From contig JBBRNH010000118.1 of the NCBI GenBank assembly GCA_038230415.1, forward strand, positions 1-12,913: DNA of 12,913 bases. The letters run 5' to 3'. The notes below the pieces were generated by a model. It ran no database searches. It was given only the letters and a program-made list of their open reading frames with translations, and was not told where the DNA came from. A program made the position numbers and the translations under genes. The DNA comes from JBBRNH01 sp038230415 (GTDB lineage: Bacteria; Bacteroidota; Bacteroidia; Cytophagales; Spirosomataceae). This document shows positions 7,259 to 12,913 of this stretch, piece by piece; position 1 is the stretch's first letter, and each line of letters begins with the position of its first letter.

Positions 7259-7372
7259 TCAGGAGAAGAAGACAAAGAGCAGAATGATGAAAACGATGAT
7301 GAAGACATAATACCAACCGTCCGAAAAGATGTACGGCTTGTACTCTTCACAAAATCGGCGGATGCGGTTCAT
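7259..7372 (-). CDS. Small 37-residue single-pass membrane protein
   Basis: A short minus-strand gene beginning MNRIRRFCEEYKPYIFSDGW, followed by the hydrophobic segment YYVFIIVFIILLFVFFS and TGA. The basic/polar N-terminus and a 17-residue aromatic and aliphatic tail predict one membrane helix with the N-terminus inside. It starts 27 bp after the end of the zinc-finger reading frame and may be the last gene of that operon. I do not recognise a family. The alternative frames here give low-complexity Ser-rich or Arg/Pro-rich products, so this frame is the best explanation of 7259-7372. Function unknown. Confidence 0.5.
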   Translation of the reverse strand: MNRIRRFCEEYKPYIFSDGWYYVFIIVFIILLFVFFS

Positions 7373-7399
7373 GGTGGAAATGTACTCGGTTTTGGGGGG

Positions 7400-7663
7400 C
7401 TAATAGGGACGGATTTCCTCGTCTTCGTATCACCAAAACCAGCGTTCGCCCGGCTTGGCGGAGGCCACAACCGGGTGCTGACTGGCGTGGAAGTGCTTTG
7501 TGGCGTGTTGATTCGGAGACGAATCGCAGCAGTGTGTTTTGCCGCAGGTCTGGCCGGTGCGGAGATGCACCCAACCAGAGCCGGTTTTGATACATTCTTC
7601 GCAAACGTACTCCCCGTTTTGTACGTCGGTCAGGGCCGAGAGGTGGTTGCAGAGGTTGGTCAC
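7400..7663 (-). CDS. UBP-type zinc-finger protein, interrupted near the C-terminus by an in-frame TGA
   Basis: A small zf-UBP domain protein, the fold that binds ubiquitin C-termini in eukaryotic deubiquitinases and also occurs in bacteria. Zinc-ligand candidates are C5 and H7 (LCNHL), C21-x2-C24 (VCEEC), C40 and C45-C-D (TCGKTHCCDSS), H53, H57 and H63. Translation from GTG at 7663 gives 77 residues ending PGERWFW before TGA at 7430-7432. The same frame then continues YEDEEIRPY to TAG at 7400-7402. Bacterial relatives typically read WFWCYxDE here, so TGA most simply replaces a Cys TGC codon. All visible zinc ligands precede the stop, so a slightly shortened domain may still fold. The start lies 1 bp after the stop of the flavoprotein fusion gene, showing tight coupling. 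Bacterial function unknown; a protein-binding partner of the neighbouring flavoprotein is an inference. Confidence 0.82.
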
Positions 7664-7664
7664 T

Positions 7665-9326
7665 TTAGTTCTCGGCTAAGTATTTATGCACAAAACTAAC
7701 CGCCATTGCCCCCTCGCCAACGGCAGAAGCCACCCGGTTCATGGCCCCGGCCCGAACGTCACCGGCGGCAAAAATACCGGCACTGCACGTTTCGAGTGAA
7801 AACGGCTCGCGGGTGTGCCGCCAAACGGTTTTAAAATCGGCGAACTTACCTAAGTCGCGGCCCGTCGCAATGAAGCCCTTATCGTCCTTAATGATGTCCA
7901 TCTCGATCCAGTCAGTATAGGGTTTGGTGCCGATAAAAATAAACAGCCCGGCGGCTGGCACGGTCGTCCGTTCGTTGGTGTCTTTGTTTTCCAACAGCAG
8001 GCACTCCATCCGCTCGTTACCGAGGGCTTCAACAACCTCCGTACAGGCAACAACGGCGATGTTGGGCGTGGCAGTGATCTGGTCAATCAAATACTGCGAC
8101 ATCGTGGACGATAAATCCGGTTTTCGCACACAGATAGACACTTGTGAGGCCATCCGCGAGAGATACATGGCTCCCTGCCCGGCAGAGTTTCCACCACCCA
8201 CGATATACACCGGCTTATCTTTAAAGGCGTAGGCTTCGGTGGTGGCCGCGCCATAATATACGCCCGCGCCCGTAAATCGGTCGAGACTTTCGTTGTCTAA
8301 TTTATGGTACGACACGCCCGTACTAAGTAATATCGCCCGCGTCACCACCACGCTGCCGTCGGCCATGCTGATGGTTTTATACTGCCCCTTAGATTCTATT
8401 TTGATCACTTCCTGCGGAATCAAAAACTCTACCCCAAAGCGTTGCGCCTGCGTAATGGCGCGTCGGGCAAGGTCGGCCCCGCTCAACCCGTTTGGGAAAC
8501 CGAGGTAGTTTTCGATGCGGGAACTCGTGCCGGCCTGCCCGCCGGGTGCGCGTTTGTCAATCATAATCGTTTTCAGTCCTTCTGAACCGCCATACACCGC
8601 AGCCGCCAGACCAGCCGGGCCAGCCCCGATAATGACAAGGTCATATAAACTTTGCGAGGCTTTGGCGGTCAGTTTCAGATTTTCGCCTAATGCCGCCAGC
8701 GTTGGCTGCACGAGGGCCGTGCCGTTCTCTAACACCACAACGGGCAAGGCGTTGCGATCCAGATTATGCAGTTTCAGGAGTTCATCGGCGCGGGCATCGG
8801 TCTCCACATCGAGCCATTGATACGGAACCTGATTGCCGACCAGAAAGTCTTTCAGGTCGTGCGACAGGGGCGAAAACTGGTAGCCAATCAGTTTTATCCC
8901 CTCAAATTCAGGGCGGTAATTGGCTTTCCAGTCGGTCAGCAAATCATCCAGAACGGGATACAGTTTCTCTTCGGGCGGATCCCAGGGTTTGGCAATGTAG
9001 TAATCGAGCTGTACCTCGTTGATGGCCCTGATTGCCGAATCTGTATCAGAATAAGCCGTGAGCAGCACCCGTTTGGCCGTTGGAAACGTTTTGCGGGCTT
9101 CGCGCAGAAAGTCAACCCCGGCCATGTCGGGCATCCGTTGGTCAGAGAGAAACAAGGCCACCTCGTCGCCTTTCTTTTTCAGATCGGCCAATGAATCGAG
9201 AGCTTCCCGGGCCGATGTGGTCGCCAGAATCCGGTATTCGCGCCGGTAGCGTTTTCGCAGATCCTGCTGAATGGCCTGCAACACCTGCGGGTCATCGTCA
9301 ATGGAAAAAAGTATCGGGAGTTTCAT
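7665..9326 (-). CDS. Fused response regulator / thioredoxin-fold / thioredoxin-reductase-like FAD protein
   Basis: A 553-residue three-domain protein. Residues 1-125 are a receiver domain with acidic pocket D10-D11-D12, phosphoacceptor D62 (SDQRMPD), T90 and K113. Residues about 143-222 have a glutaredoxin/thioredoxin-like fold (LIGYQFSPLSHDLKDFL ... LPVVVLENG with probable cis-Pro P195), but the CxxC position reads SPLSH, without cysteine. Residues 226-553 are a thioredoxin-reductase-like flavoprotein: FAD site GAGPAG (234-239), NAD(P)H site GGGNSAGQGA (377-386), FAD motif GIFAAGDVRAG (517-527). The usual CxxC before the NADPH loop is replaced by YYGAATTEAYAF (357-368). It may therefore be an NAD(P)H-dependent flavoenzyme using another acceptor, with phosphorylation controlling activity. 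It lies downstream of the histidine kinase gene, the likely phosphodonor, and 1 bp upstream of the zinc-finger gene. No DNA-binding domain and no signal peptide, so cytoplasmic. Confidence 0.9.
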   Translation of the reverse strand: MKLPILFSIDDDPQVLQAIQQDLRKRYRREYRILATTSAREALDSLADLKKKGDEVALFLSDQRMPDMAGVDFLREARKTFPTAKRVLLTAYSDTDSAIRAINEVQLDYYIAKPWDPPEEKLYPVLDDLLTDWKANYRPEFEGIKLIGYQFSPLSHDLKDFLVGNQVPYQWLDVETDARADELLKLHNLDRNALPVVVLENGTALVQPTLAALGENLKLTAKASQSLYDLVIIGAGPAGLAAAVYGGSEGLKTIMIDKRAPGGQAGTSSRIENYLGFPNGLSGADLARRAITQAQRFGVEFLIPQEVIKIESKGQYKTISMADGSVVVTRAILLSTGVSYHKLDNESLDRFTGAGVYYGAATTEAYAFKDKPVYIVGGGNSAGQGAMYLSRMASQVSICVRKPDLSSTMSQYLIDQITATPNIAVVACTEVVEALGNERMECLLLENKDTNERTTVPAAGLFIFIGTKPYTDWIEMDIIKDDKGFIATGRDLGKFADFKTVWRHTREPFSLETCSAGIFAAGDVRAGAMNRVASAVGEGAMAVSFVHKYLAEN

Positions 9327-9330
9327 TTGA

Positions 9331-9407
9331 AGTGGTCAGTGATAAGTGGTTAGTGCGTAGTAGTATACGTCAGCCAACTAACGGCTAACCACTTGCCACT
9401 AACCACT
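9331..9407. repeat. Large imperfect inverted repeat between kinase and flavoprotein genes
   Basis: Two 23-nt arms (9331-9353 and 9385-9407) separated by 31 nt match at 20 of 23 positions as inverted repeats. Each arm is itself built from two copies of AGTGGTTAG or a near copy (AGTGGTCAG), 14 bp apart. The element starts right after the kinase stop (9409-9411 on the minus strand) and ends 4 nt before the flavoprotein ATG. In the minus-strand transcript two of the three mismatches become G-U pairs, leaving one mismatch. It could be a translational or processing hairpin, or a dispersed mobile repeat. Confidence 0.85.
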
Positions 9408-9408
9408 C

Positions 9409-10839
9409 TTAAACAGGTAAACACACACTAAACACGGTTTGGCCCGGTTCTGATTCCACCTTAACCAAGCCGTTGTGGTGCCGGACGATTCCCTGCACAA
9501 TGTCTAAGCCCAGCCCGGTGCCTTTGCCAATGGCTTTGGTCGTAAAAAACGGGTCGAAAATCTTACTGCGAATGGCCTCCGGGATACCCGCGCCATTATC
9601 GGTGATGGTGGTAATCACAAAGCCGGGGCTATCGGGGCGCGGGTCGTAATGGGCGGCAATGGTGAGCGTTCCGCCGGTGTCGGGCAGGGCATCGGCGGCA
9701 TTGTCAATCAAATTTGTCCAGACCTGATTCAGTTCGCCGGGCCATCCCTGAATATCAGGTAGTTCTGTGGGAAAATCGAGCGTTACCGTAATCTTTTTGG
9801 CGTTGAGTTTGTGATTGAGCAGCGTCAGGGTTGAGCGAATACCATCGGCCAAATGAACTGCCTGTTTACCCCCACCCTGATCCATATGGGTATAATTTTT
9901 GATGCTGCCGACGAGGTTCTGAATCCGTTTCGATGCCTCGCTGATGTCGCTCACGAGTTGCTCCGTTACCATATTGTCCACAATCCATTTCAATACGCCG
10001 GGCAGGTTATCATCACCGATTTGCTCGAGTAGTGCGTCTAAATCGTCGGTTGTTACGCCAAACTCGGTCAGCGACCCGGCCAGGTCGAGGGTTAGTTCGT
10101 CGTCAGGTTCAGAAACGGCCCGGTCGTCGAGCCAGTCGGTGAGTTCATCTTCGCGGCTACTGCGTTCCAGCAAGGAGAGCCGTTGTGCGGCATCAGACGT
10201 TTTCTGGTCAATTATTTGAAAGAACGTGGTGTTCACCGCGTCAACCTGCGCGTCGGTCAGGTTCAGGTGCATGAGGGCTTTAAAGCTGTCGGGCGTGGCC
10301 CGGAGGTGGTCTTTGAGCGTAGTGGCCGACCGCACCACTGCTGCCACCGGGTTGTTGAGTTCGTGGGCCAGCCCCGCCGACAGCCGTCCCAACGAAGCCA
10401 ATTTATCGGTTTGCTGTTGTTGCGCCGTGAATGACCGCACCCGGTTGGTCATCTGCTGCACCAAAGCCGCCGTGAGTTCATAACAGGTCTGGGTCATCGG
10501 TTTCAGGTGATCGCGGTGCAGACCAAGCCAGCGCACATCGCCCTCGGCATAGCCAAAGCTCGCGGCCTTCGTCAGCCGCGAATACGGCAGTACGCCCATT
10601 GTCGAATACGGCTCAAAGGTCATAATCTCGTCGCCAGCCCCGTTTGGCCCACCATCGAGCCGGACGCGCCCGGCCAGCAACAGGTTGAAATGATCGAGCG
10701 CGTCGCCGGGTTTAAACATCACGGTTCCATCGGCGAAGGTTTCGTCGGTAGCGCGGTCGAGGAGCCACAGCAGTTGCTCGTCGGGGACATCGGTCAGGGC
10801 CGAAAATTTGTGGAGTTCGGGGAGCAGCGGATTTGCCAT
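9409..10839 (-). CDS. Soluble sensor histidine kinase with N-terminal cyclic-nucleotide-binding-like domain
   Basis: A 476-residue kinase with no membrane segments. Residues about 10-140 form a Crp/cNMP-binding-type beta-roll (ADGTVMFKPGDALDHFNLLL, 36-55, then GRVRL), but the phosphate-binding cassette is degenerate (STMGVLPYSRLTKAASFG), so the ligand may not be cAMP. The H-box is GRLSAGLAHELNNPVAAV (151-168) with phospho-acceptor H159. The dimerisation helices are separated by an acidic insert of about 120 residues (180-300); the second helix resumes at EASKRIQNLVGSIKNYTHMD. The ATPase domain has N-box NLIDNAADAL (376-385), G1 DNGAGI (414-419), F-box FDPFFTTK (428-435) and G2 GKGTGLGL (438-445). 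The next gene downstream encodes a receiver-domain flavoprotein, its likely phosphorylation target. It follows gmhA by 45 bp. Catalytic motifs look intact. Confidence 0.92.
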   Translation of the reverse strand: MANPLLPELHKFSALTDVPDEQLLWLLDRATDETFADGTVMFKPGDALDHFNLLLAGRVRLDGGPNGAGDEIMTFEPYSTMGVLPYSRLTKAASFGYAEGDVRWLGLHRDHLKPMTQTCYELTAALVQQMTNRVRSFTAQQQQTDKLASLGRLSAGLAHELNNPVAAVVRSATTLKDHLRATPDSFKALMHLNLTDAQVDAVNTTFFQIIDQKTSDAAQRLSLLERSSREDELTDWLDDRAVSEPDDELTLDLAGSLTEFGVTTDDLDALLEQIGDDNLPGVLKWIVDNMVTEQLVSDISEASKRIQNLVGSIKNYTHMDQGGGKQAVHLADGIRSTLTLLNHKLNAKKITVTLDFPTELPDIQGWPGELNQVWTNLIDNAADALPDTGGTLTIAAHYDPRPDSPGFVITTITDNGAGIPEAIRSKIFDPFFTTKAIGKGTGLGLDIVQGIVRHHNGLVKVESEPGQTVFSVCLPV

Positions 10840-10884
10840 GACCAGATAACCCGCAAATTTGCCGGAGGGTTGCGCGACGTACTT
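10840..10884 (-). promoter_or_regulatory. Short gap with palindrome before the kinase gene
   Basis: The 45-bp gap between gmhA and the kinase gene contains the perfect palindrome GCAAATTTGC (10 bp), extended to 16 bp with one mismatched pair (CCGGCAAATTTGCGGG on the minus strand). Its CAAATTTG is one base off the TAnnTTTG -7 box, so an internal promoter or an operator is possible; no good -33 box was found. Confidence 0.2.
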
Positions 10885-11460
10885 TTAAACCCCCAACTCC
10901 TTCTCAATCAGCAGGATAAACAGGTGAATGACCTTGATGTGGATTTCCTGAATCCGGTCGGCATAGCCAAAGTGCGGCACCCGGATTTCCACATCGGCAA
11001 CGCCCGCGAGTTTGCCACCGTCTTTTCCCGTCAGCAACACGACTTTCATGCCGCGTTCACGGGCGGCTTCTACGGCCCGGATAATATTGGCCGAGTTGCC
11101 GCTCGTGCTAATGCCCATCAACACGTCGCCGGGCTGACCGAGACCTTCGACAAACCGTGAGAACACAAACTCGTAGCCGTAATCATTACTCACGCAGGAG
11201 AGATGGCTGGGGTCAGAGATGGCGATGGCGGCCAATGCCCGGCGGTTGTTGCGATACCGGCCCGACAGTTCTTCGGCGAAGTGCATGGCATCGCAGTGGG
11301 AGCCACCGTTGCCGCAAGAGATCATTTTGTTGCCGTTTCGCAGCGCGTCGGCCATCAACGTGGCGGCTGCTTCGATGGCGGCAAGGTTAGCCGGGTCACT
11401 AACGAAATTGGTTAAAACGGTTTGGGCTTCGGTAAGCTCCTGGCGAATGAGGTCAAGCAT
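10885..11460 (-). CDS. gmhA: Sedoheptulose-7-phosphate isomerase GmhA
   Basis: A 191-residue SIS-domain enzyme that converts D-sedoheptulose 7-phosphate to D-glycero-D-manno-heptose 7-phosphate, the first step of ADP-heptose synthesis for LPS core or surface glycans. Hallmarks are SCGNGGSHCDAMHFAEEL (48-65), ISTSGNSANIIRAVEAARERG (117 onward), LTGKDGGKLAG and the C-terminal VPHFGYADRIQEIHIKVIH (161-179). E64 and H179 match the catalytic E65 and H180 of the E. coli enzyme. The ATG at 11460 aligns with the E. coli start and gives the normal length; an upstream in-frame ATG at 11484 would add eight residues and overlap the upstream gene. It sits 11 bp after the outer-membrane protein gene. The other heptose genes (kinase/adenylyltransferase, phosphatase) are not in the window. 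Confidence 0.95.
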   Translation of the reverse strand: MLDLIRQELTEAQTVLTNFVSDPANLAAIEAAATLMADALRNGNKMISCGNGGSHCDAMHFAEELSGRYRNNRRALAAIAISDPSHLSCVSNDYGYEFVFSRFVEGLGQPGDVLMGISTSGNSANIIRAVEAARERGMKVVLLTGKDGGKLAGVADVEIRVPHFGYADRIQEIHIKVIHLFILLIEKELGV

Positions 11461-11471
11461 AATTTTTTGGT

Positions 11472-12913
11472 TTAAAAGACCCAACTCCGGTGCGCTACGT
11501 TCCAGCGCAGGGCAATGCTGGCGAGGTTGGTGGTGAACTCCGAGGGGCGGTATTGGCTCGATTGAAGCCGGTACAGGTAGCGGCCTTCCAGAAACACATT
11601 GTGCCAGACCATGTAGGACACCCGTGCGTCGCCATAGCTGGTAATGGTTTTGCGGCCCTGCCCGATGAAGTTGCCCAAATCCCGAAACCGGCTTTCATAA
11701 TCTTTGGTCGGGTTGCCGCCGTAGTTGAAGTTTGGCGGGTCGGTGCCGTAGAGCATTGCGCTGAATGTGCCATTGAACGTCAGCCGTTTATACTGATACC
11801 GCACCGTGCCGATGCCCTCCATAAAATTGCCGCCGAGCGGATGCGCCAACGGTTGATTGTAGTGGGTGTAGTTGGTTTGCCCGCTCCGGTGGGCGTAGGT
11901 AAACGGACGGGCGAGGTTAAATTCACCCTGCAAATCAAGGTTTTTGATACCCAGCGCGTCAATGTATTTCAGCCCGGCCTGAATGGCAAACTTATTCGTC
12001 CAGGAGCCTTGCCCGGCCCTAAGGTCTTTAATCAGAAACTCATCGAGCATGATTTGTCCATAGAACAAAAAGTGCCGCAGAAAATTGGCTTTCACATCAA
12101 TCCCCAGCACGGCGTTATCGGCACTGCCCCGGTATGACTCGATGTATCGGTACAGGATAATGGGGTTTAGGTAGCTCACCTCAAACCGATCCCGGCTAAA
12201 GACTTCGCCCTCAAATACGCCCACATTCACGTGCTTACCGATATTGGCACTTAAGTGATGAACGGTCATAAATTTCTGCGGAATGAGCGCGTTGCCGAAC
12301 GTAATATCGGCCACGTTCTGCAACTCGGTAAACAGGTTGGTGTATTGAAACCGCCCGAAGCGCGTGGTGAATTTCAGAAACGAATAAGCCGCCGAGTTAT
12401 CCGATAAAAACAATGACCGGATGCCGTTGCCGAAAAAATTACGGTCGTGGCCGAACTGGATATTGATGATTTTCAGCGCATTGAAGGTGATATACCCCCG
12501 CGCCGACAGAAAATCGGCCCCGCGATTTTTGTAGAGCTTCGTCAACCCTTCGCCCGGCGCAAAACCCCCTCCCGTTTGCGGACTGCTGTAAAGTGCGCCG
12601 TATTCCTGAATATATCGCGGATAAAACGCCTGTGTATCAGCAAAATAGGTATAAAAACCCAGCCGCTTCATAATTGAACCGCGTAGTTCAAGGCCGCGTG
12701 TGTTCACGTACTGCGGGCCGTCGGCTGCGGGGTCGGCATCAAAACCGACGTGTACGGCGGGGCTGATGTGCAGGTCAAACTCCGGCGTTTGCACGGAATA
12801 CAAATCGGCTTTTTTCTTGAAAAGTACCGTCCAGAGCGGGTTGGGATTGTCGCCGGGCGCAATTTTGGCGGGCCTGAACCGGCTGATGGGGTCTTGCCGA
12901 ACAGTATCGGGCA
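11472..12913 (-). CDS. Outer-membrane beta-barrel protein, Wzi/RemB-like (5' end outside window)
   Basis: An open minus-strand frame covers about 480 residues and continues past the right edge without a start, so the true N-terminus and signal peptide are missing. The visible protein has alternating polar/hydrophobic strands rich in Tyr, Phe, Gly and Asn and ends in the aromatic strand ALRWNVAHRSWVF, with a terminal Phe as is usual for barrels inserted by BamA. Segments such as NIQFGHDRNFFGNGIRSLFL followed by SDNSAAYSF, and GRFQYTNLFTELQN, resemble the capsule-assembly Wzi/gliding-motility RemB group of Bacteroidota. A surface glycan or motility role is a family-level inference. It is the first visible gene of the gmhA-kinase-flavoprotein unit, 11 bp upstream of gmhA, and a link through surface polysaccharide is plausible. 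Confidence 0.75.
   Translation of the reverse strand, partial: PDTVRQDPISRFRPAKIAPGDNPNPLWTVLFKKKADLYSVQTPEFDLHISPAVHVGFDADPAADGPQYVNTRGLELRGSIMKRLGFYTYFADTQAFYPRYIQEYGALYSSPQTGGGFAPGEGLTKLYKNRGADFLSARGYITFNALKIINIQFGHDRNFFGNGIRSLFLSDNSAAYSFLKFTTRFGRFQYTNLFTELQNVADITFGNALIPQKFMTVHHLSANIGKHVNVGVFEGEVFSRDRFEVSYLNPIILYRYIESYRGSADNAVLGIDVKANFLRHFLFYGQIMLDEFLIKDLRAGQGSWTNKFAIQAGLKYIDALGIKNLDLQGEFNLARPFTYAHRSGQTNYTHYNQPLAHPLGGNFMEGIGTVRYQYKRLTFNGTFSAMLYGTDPPNFNYGGNPTKDYESRFRDLGNFIGQGRKTITSYGDARVSYMVWHNVFLEGRYLYRLQSSQYRPSEFTTNLASIALRWNVAHRSWVF

Noticed and set aside
7048..7372. Programmed frameshift joining the small membrane protein to the kinase tail
   Set aside because: A one-helix peptide fused to only the last strands of a lipid kinase makes no structural sense, and no clear slippery heptamer plus downstream structure was seen; deletion is simpler.
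7430..7432. Selenocysteine at the TGA of the zinc-finger gene
   Set aside because: No convincing SECIS-like hairpin was recognised just downstream, and the residue is not an obvious redox or zinc ligand; a point mutation explains it better.
10507..11160. 217-codon plus-strand open frame across the kinase and gmhA genes
   Set aside because: It is antisense to two clearly recognised genes, crosses their gap, and its product resembles no family; high GC makes such long shadow frames common.
11461..11484. Longer GmhA start at 11484
   Set aside because: The extra eight residues overlap the upstream gene's end, and the ATG at 11460 aligns with the E. coli GmhA start.
11490..12137. 215-codon plus-strand open frame
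   Set aside because: Antisense to the outer-membrane barrel gene, with no recognisable domain.
12801..12803. TTG start for the outer-membrane protein at 12803
   Set aside because: The frame is open upstream to the window edge with protein-like sequence (NPNPLWTVLFKKKADLYSVQ), so the gene simply continues outside.

Overview
The window is about 55-60% GC and carries ten genes or gene parts tightly packed on both strands. It looks like chromosomal DNA of a Bacteroidota bacterium of the Cytophagales type (Spirosoma and relatives). The reasons are the protein flavours (a Wzi/RemB-like outer-membrane barrel, a beta-lactamase/D-aminoacylase fusion, a fused response regulator/thioredoxin-reductase-like protein, a Rpn-family nuclease), the absence of Shine-Dalgarno sequences before most starts, and faint matches to the TTG / TAnnTTTG promoter pattern. 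The genus is an inference and nothing here fixes it.

Region 1 (1-5712) looks like a salvage locus for D-amino acids or D-amino-acid-containing peptides. On the minus strand a DUF1611/DgcN-like protein (316-1380) overlaps by 11 bp the start of an enolase-superfamily dipeptide epimerase/DgcA-like racemase, which runs off the left edge. Divergently, on the plus strand, lies a secreted 846-residue fusion of a class-C beta-lactamase-like serine hydrolase and a D-aminoacylase-like amidohydrolase (1494-4034). A POT-family proton/peptide symporter follows (4210-5712). Together they could cut and deacylate D-residue compounds in the periplasm, import small peptides, and epimerise or racemise the products.

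Region 2 (5709-7372) is mixed. A SUI1/YciH-type translation factor (minus) stands back to back with a more AT-rich Rpn-family nuclease gene (plus). The nuclease gene ends inside the 3' remnant of a lipid (diacylglycerol) kinase gene (minus). A 37-residue membrane protein gene (minus) lies just upstream of that remnant.

Region 3 (7400-12913) reads entirely on the minus strand and looks like one transcription unit: an outer-membrane barrel protein (5' end outside the window), gmhA (sedoheptulose-7-phosphate isomerase), a soluble histidine kinase with an N-terminal cyclic-nucleotide-binding-like domain, a receiver/thioredoxin-fold/thioredoxin-reductase-like fusion, and a UBP-type zinc-finger protein. 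The last three form the most interesting module: an apparent two-component pathway whose output is a flavoprotein lacking the usual redox cysteines, paired with a ubiquitin-binding-type zinc finger. A large imperfect inverted repeat (9331-9407) fills the gap between kinase and flavoprotein genes and ends 4 nt before the flavoprotein start codon. The zinc-finger gene carries an in-frame TGA where relatives are expected to have Cys.

Intergenic stretches are all under 200 bp. The longest (4035-4209) holds a perfect 10-bp GC-rich hairpin. No tRNA, rRNA, CRISPR array or complete insertion sequence was seen.
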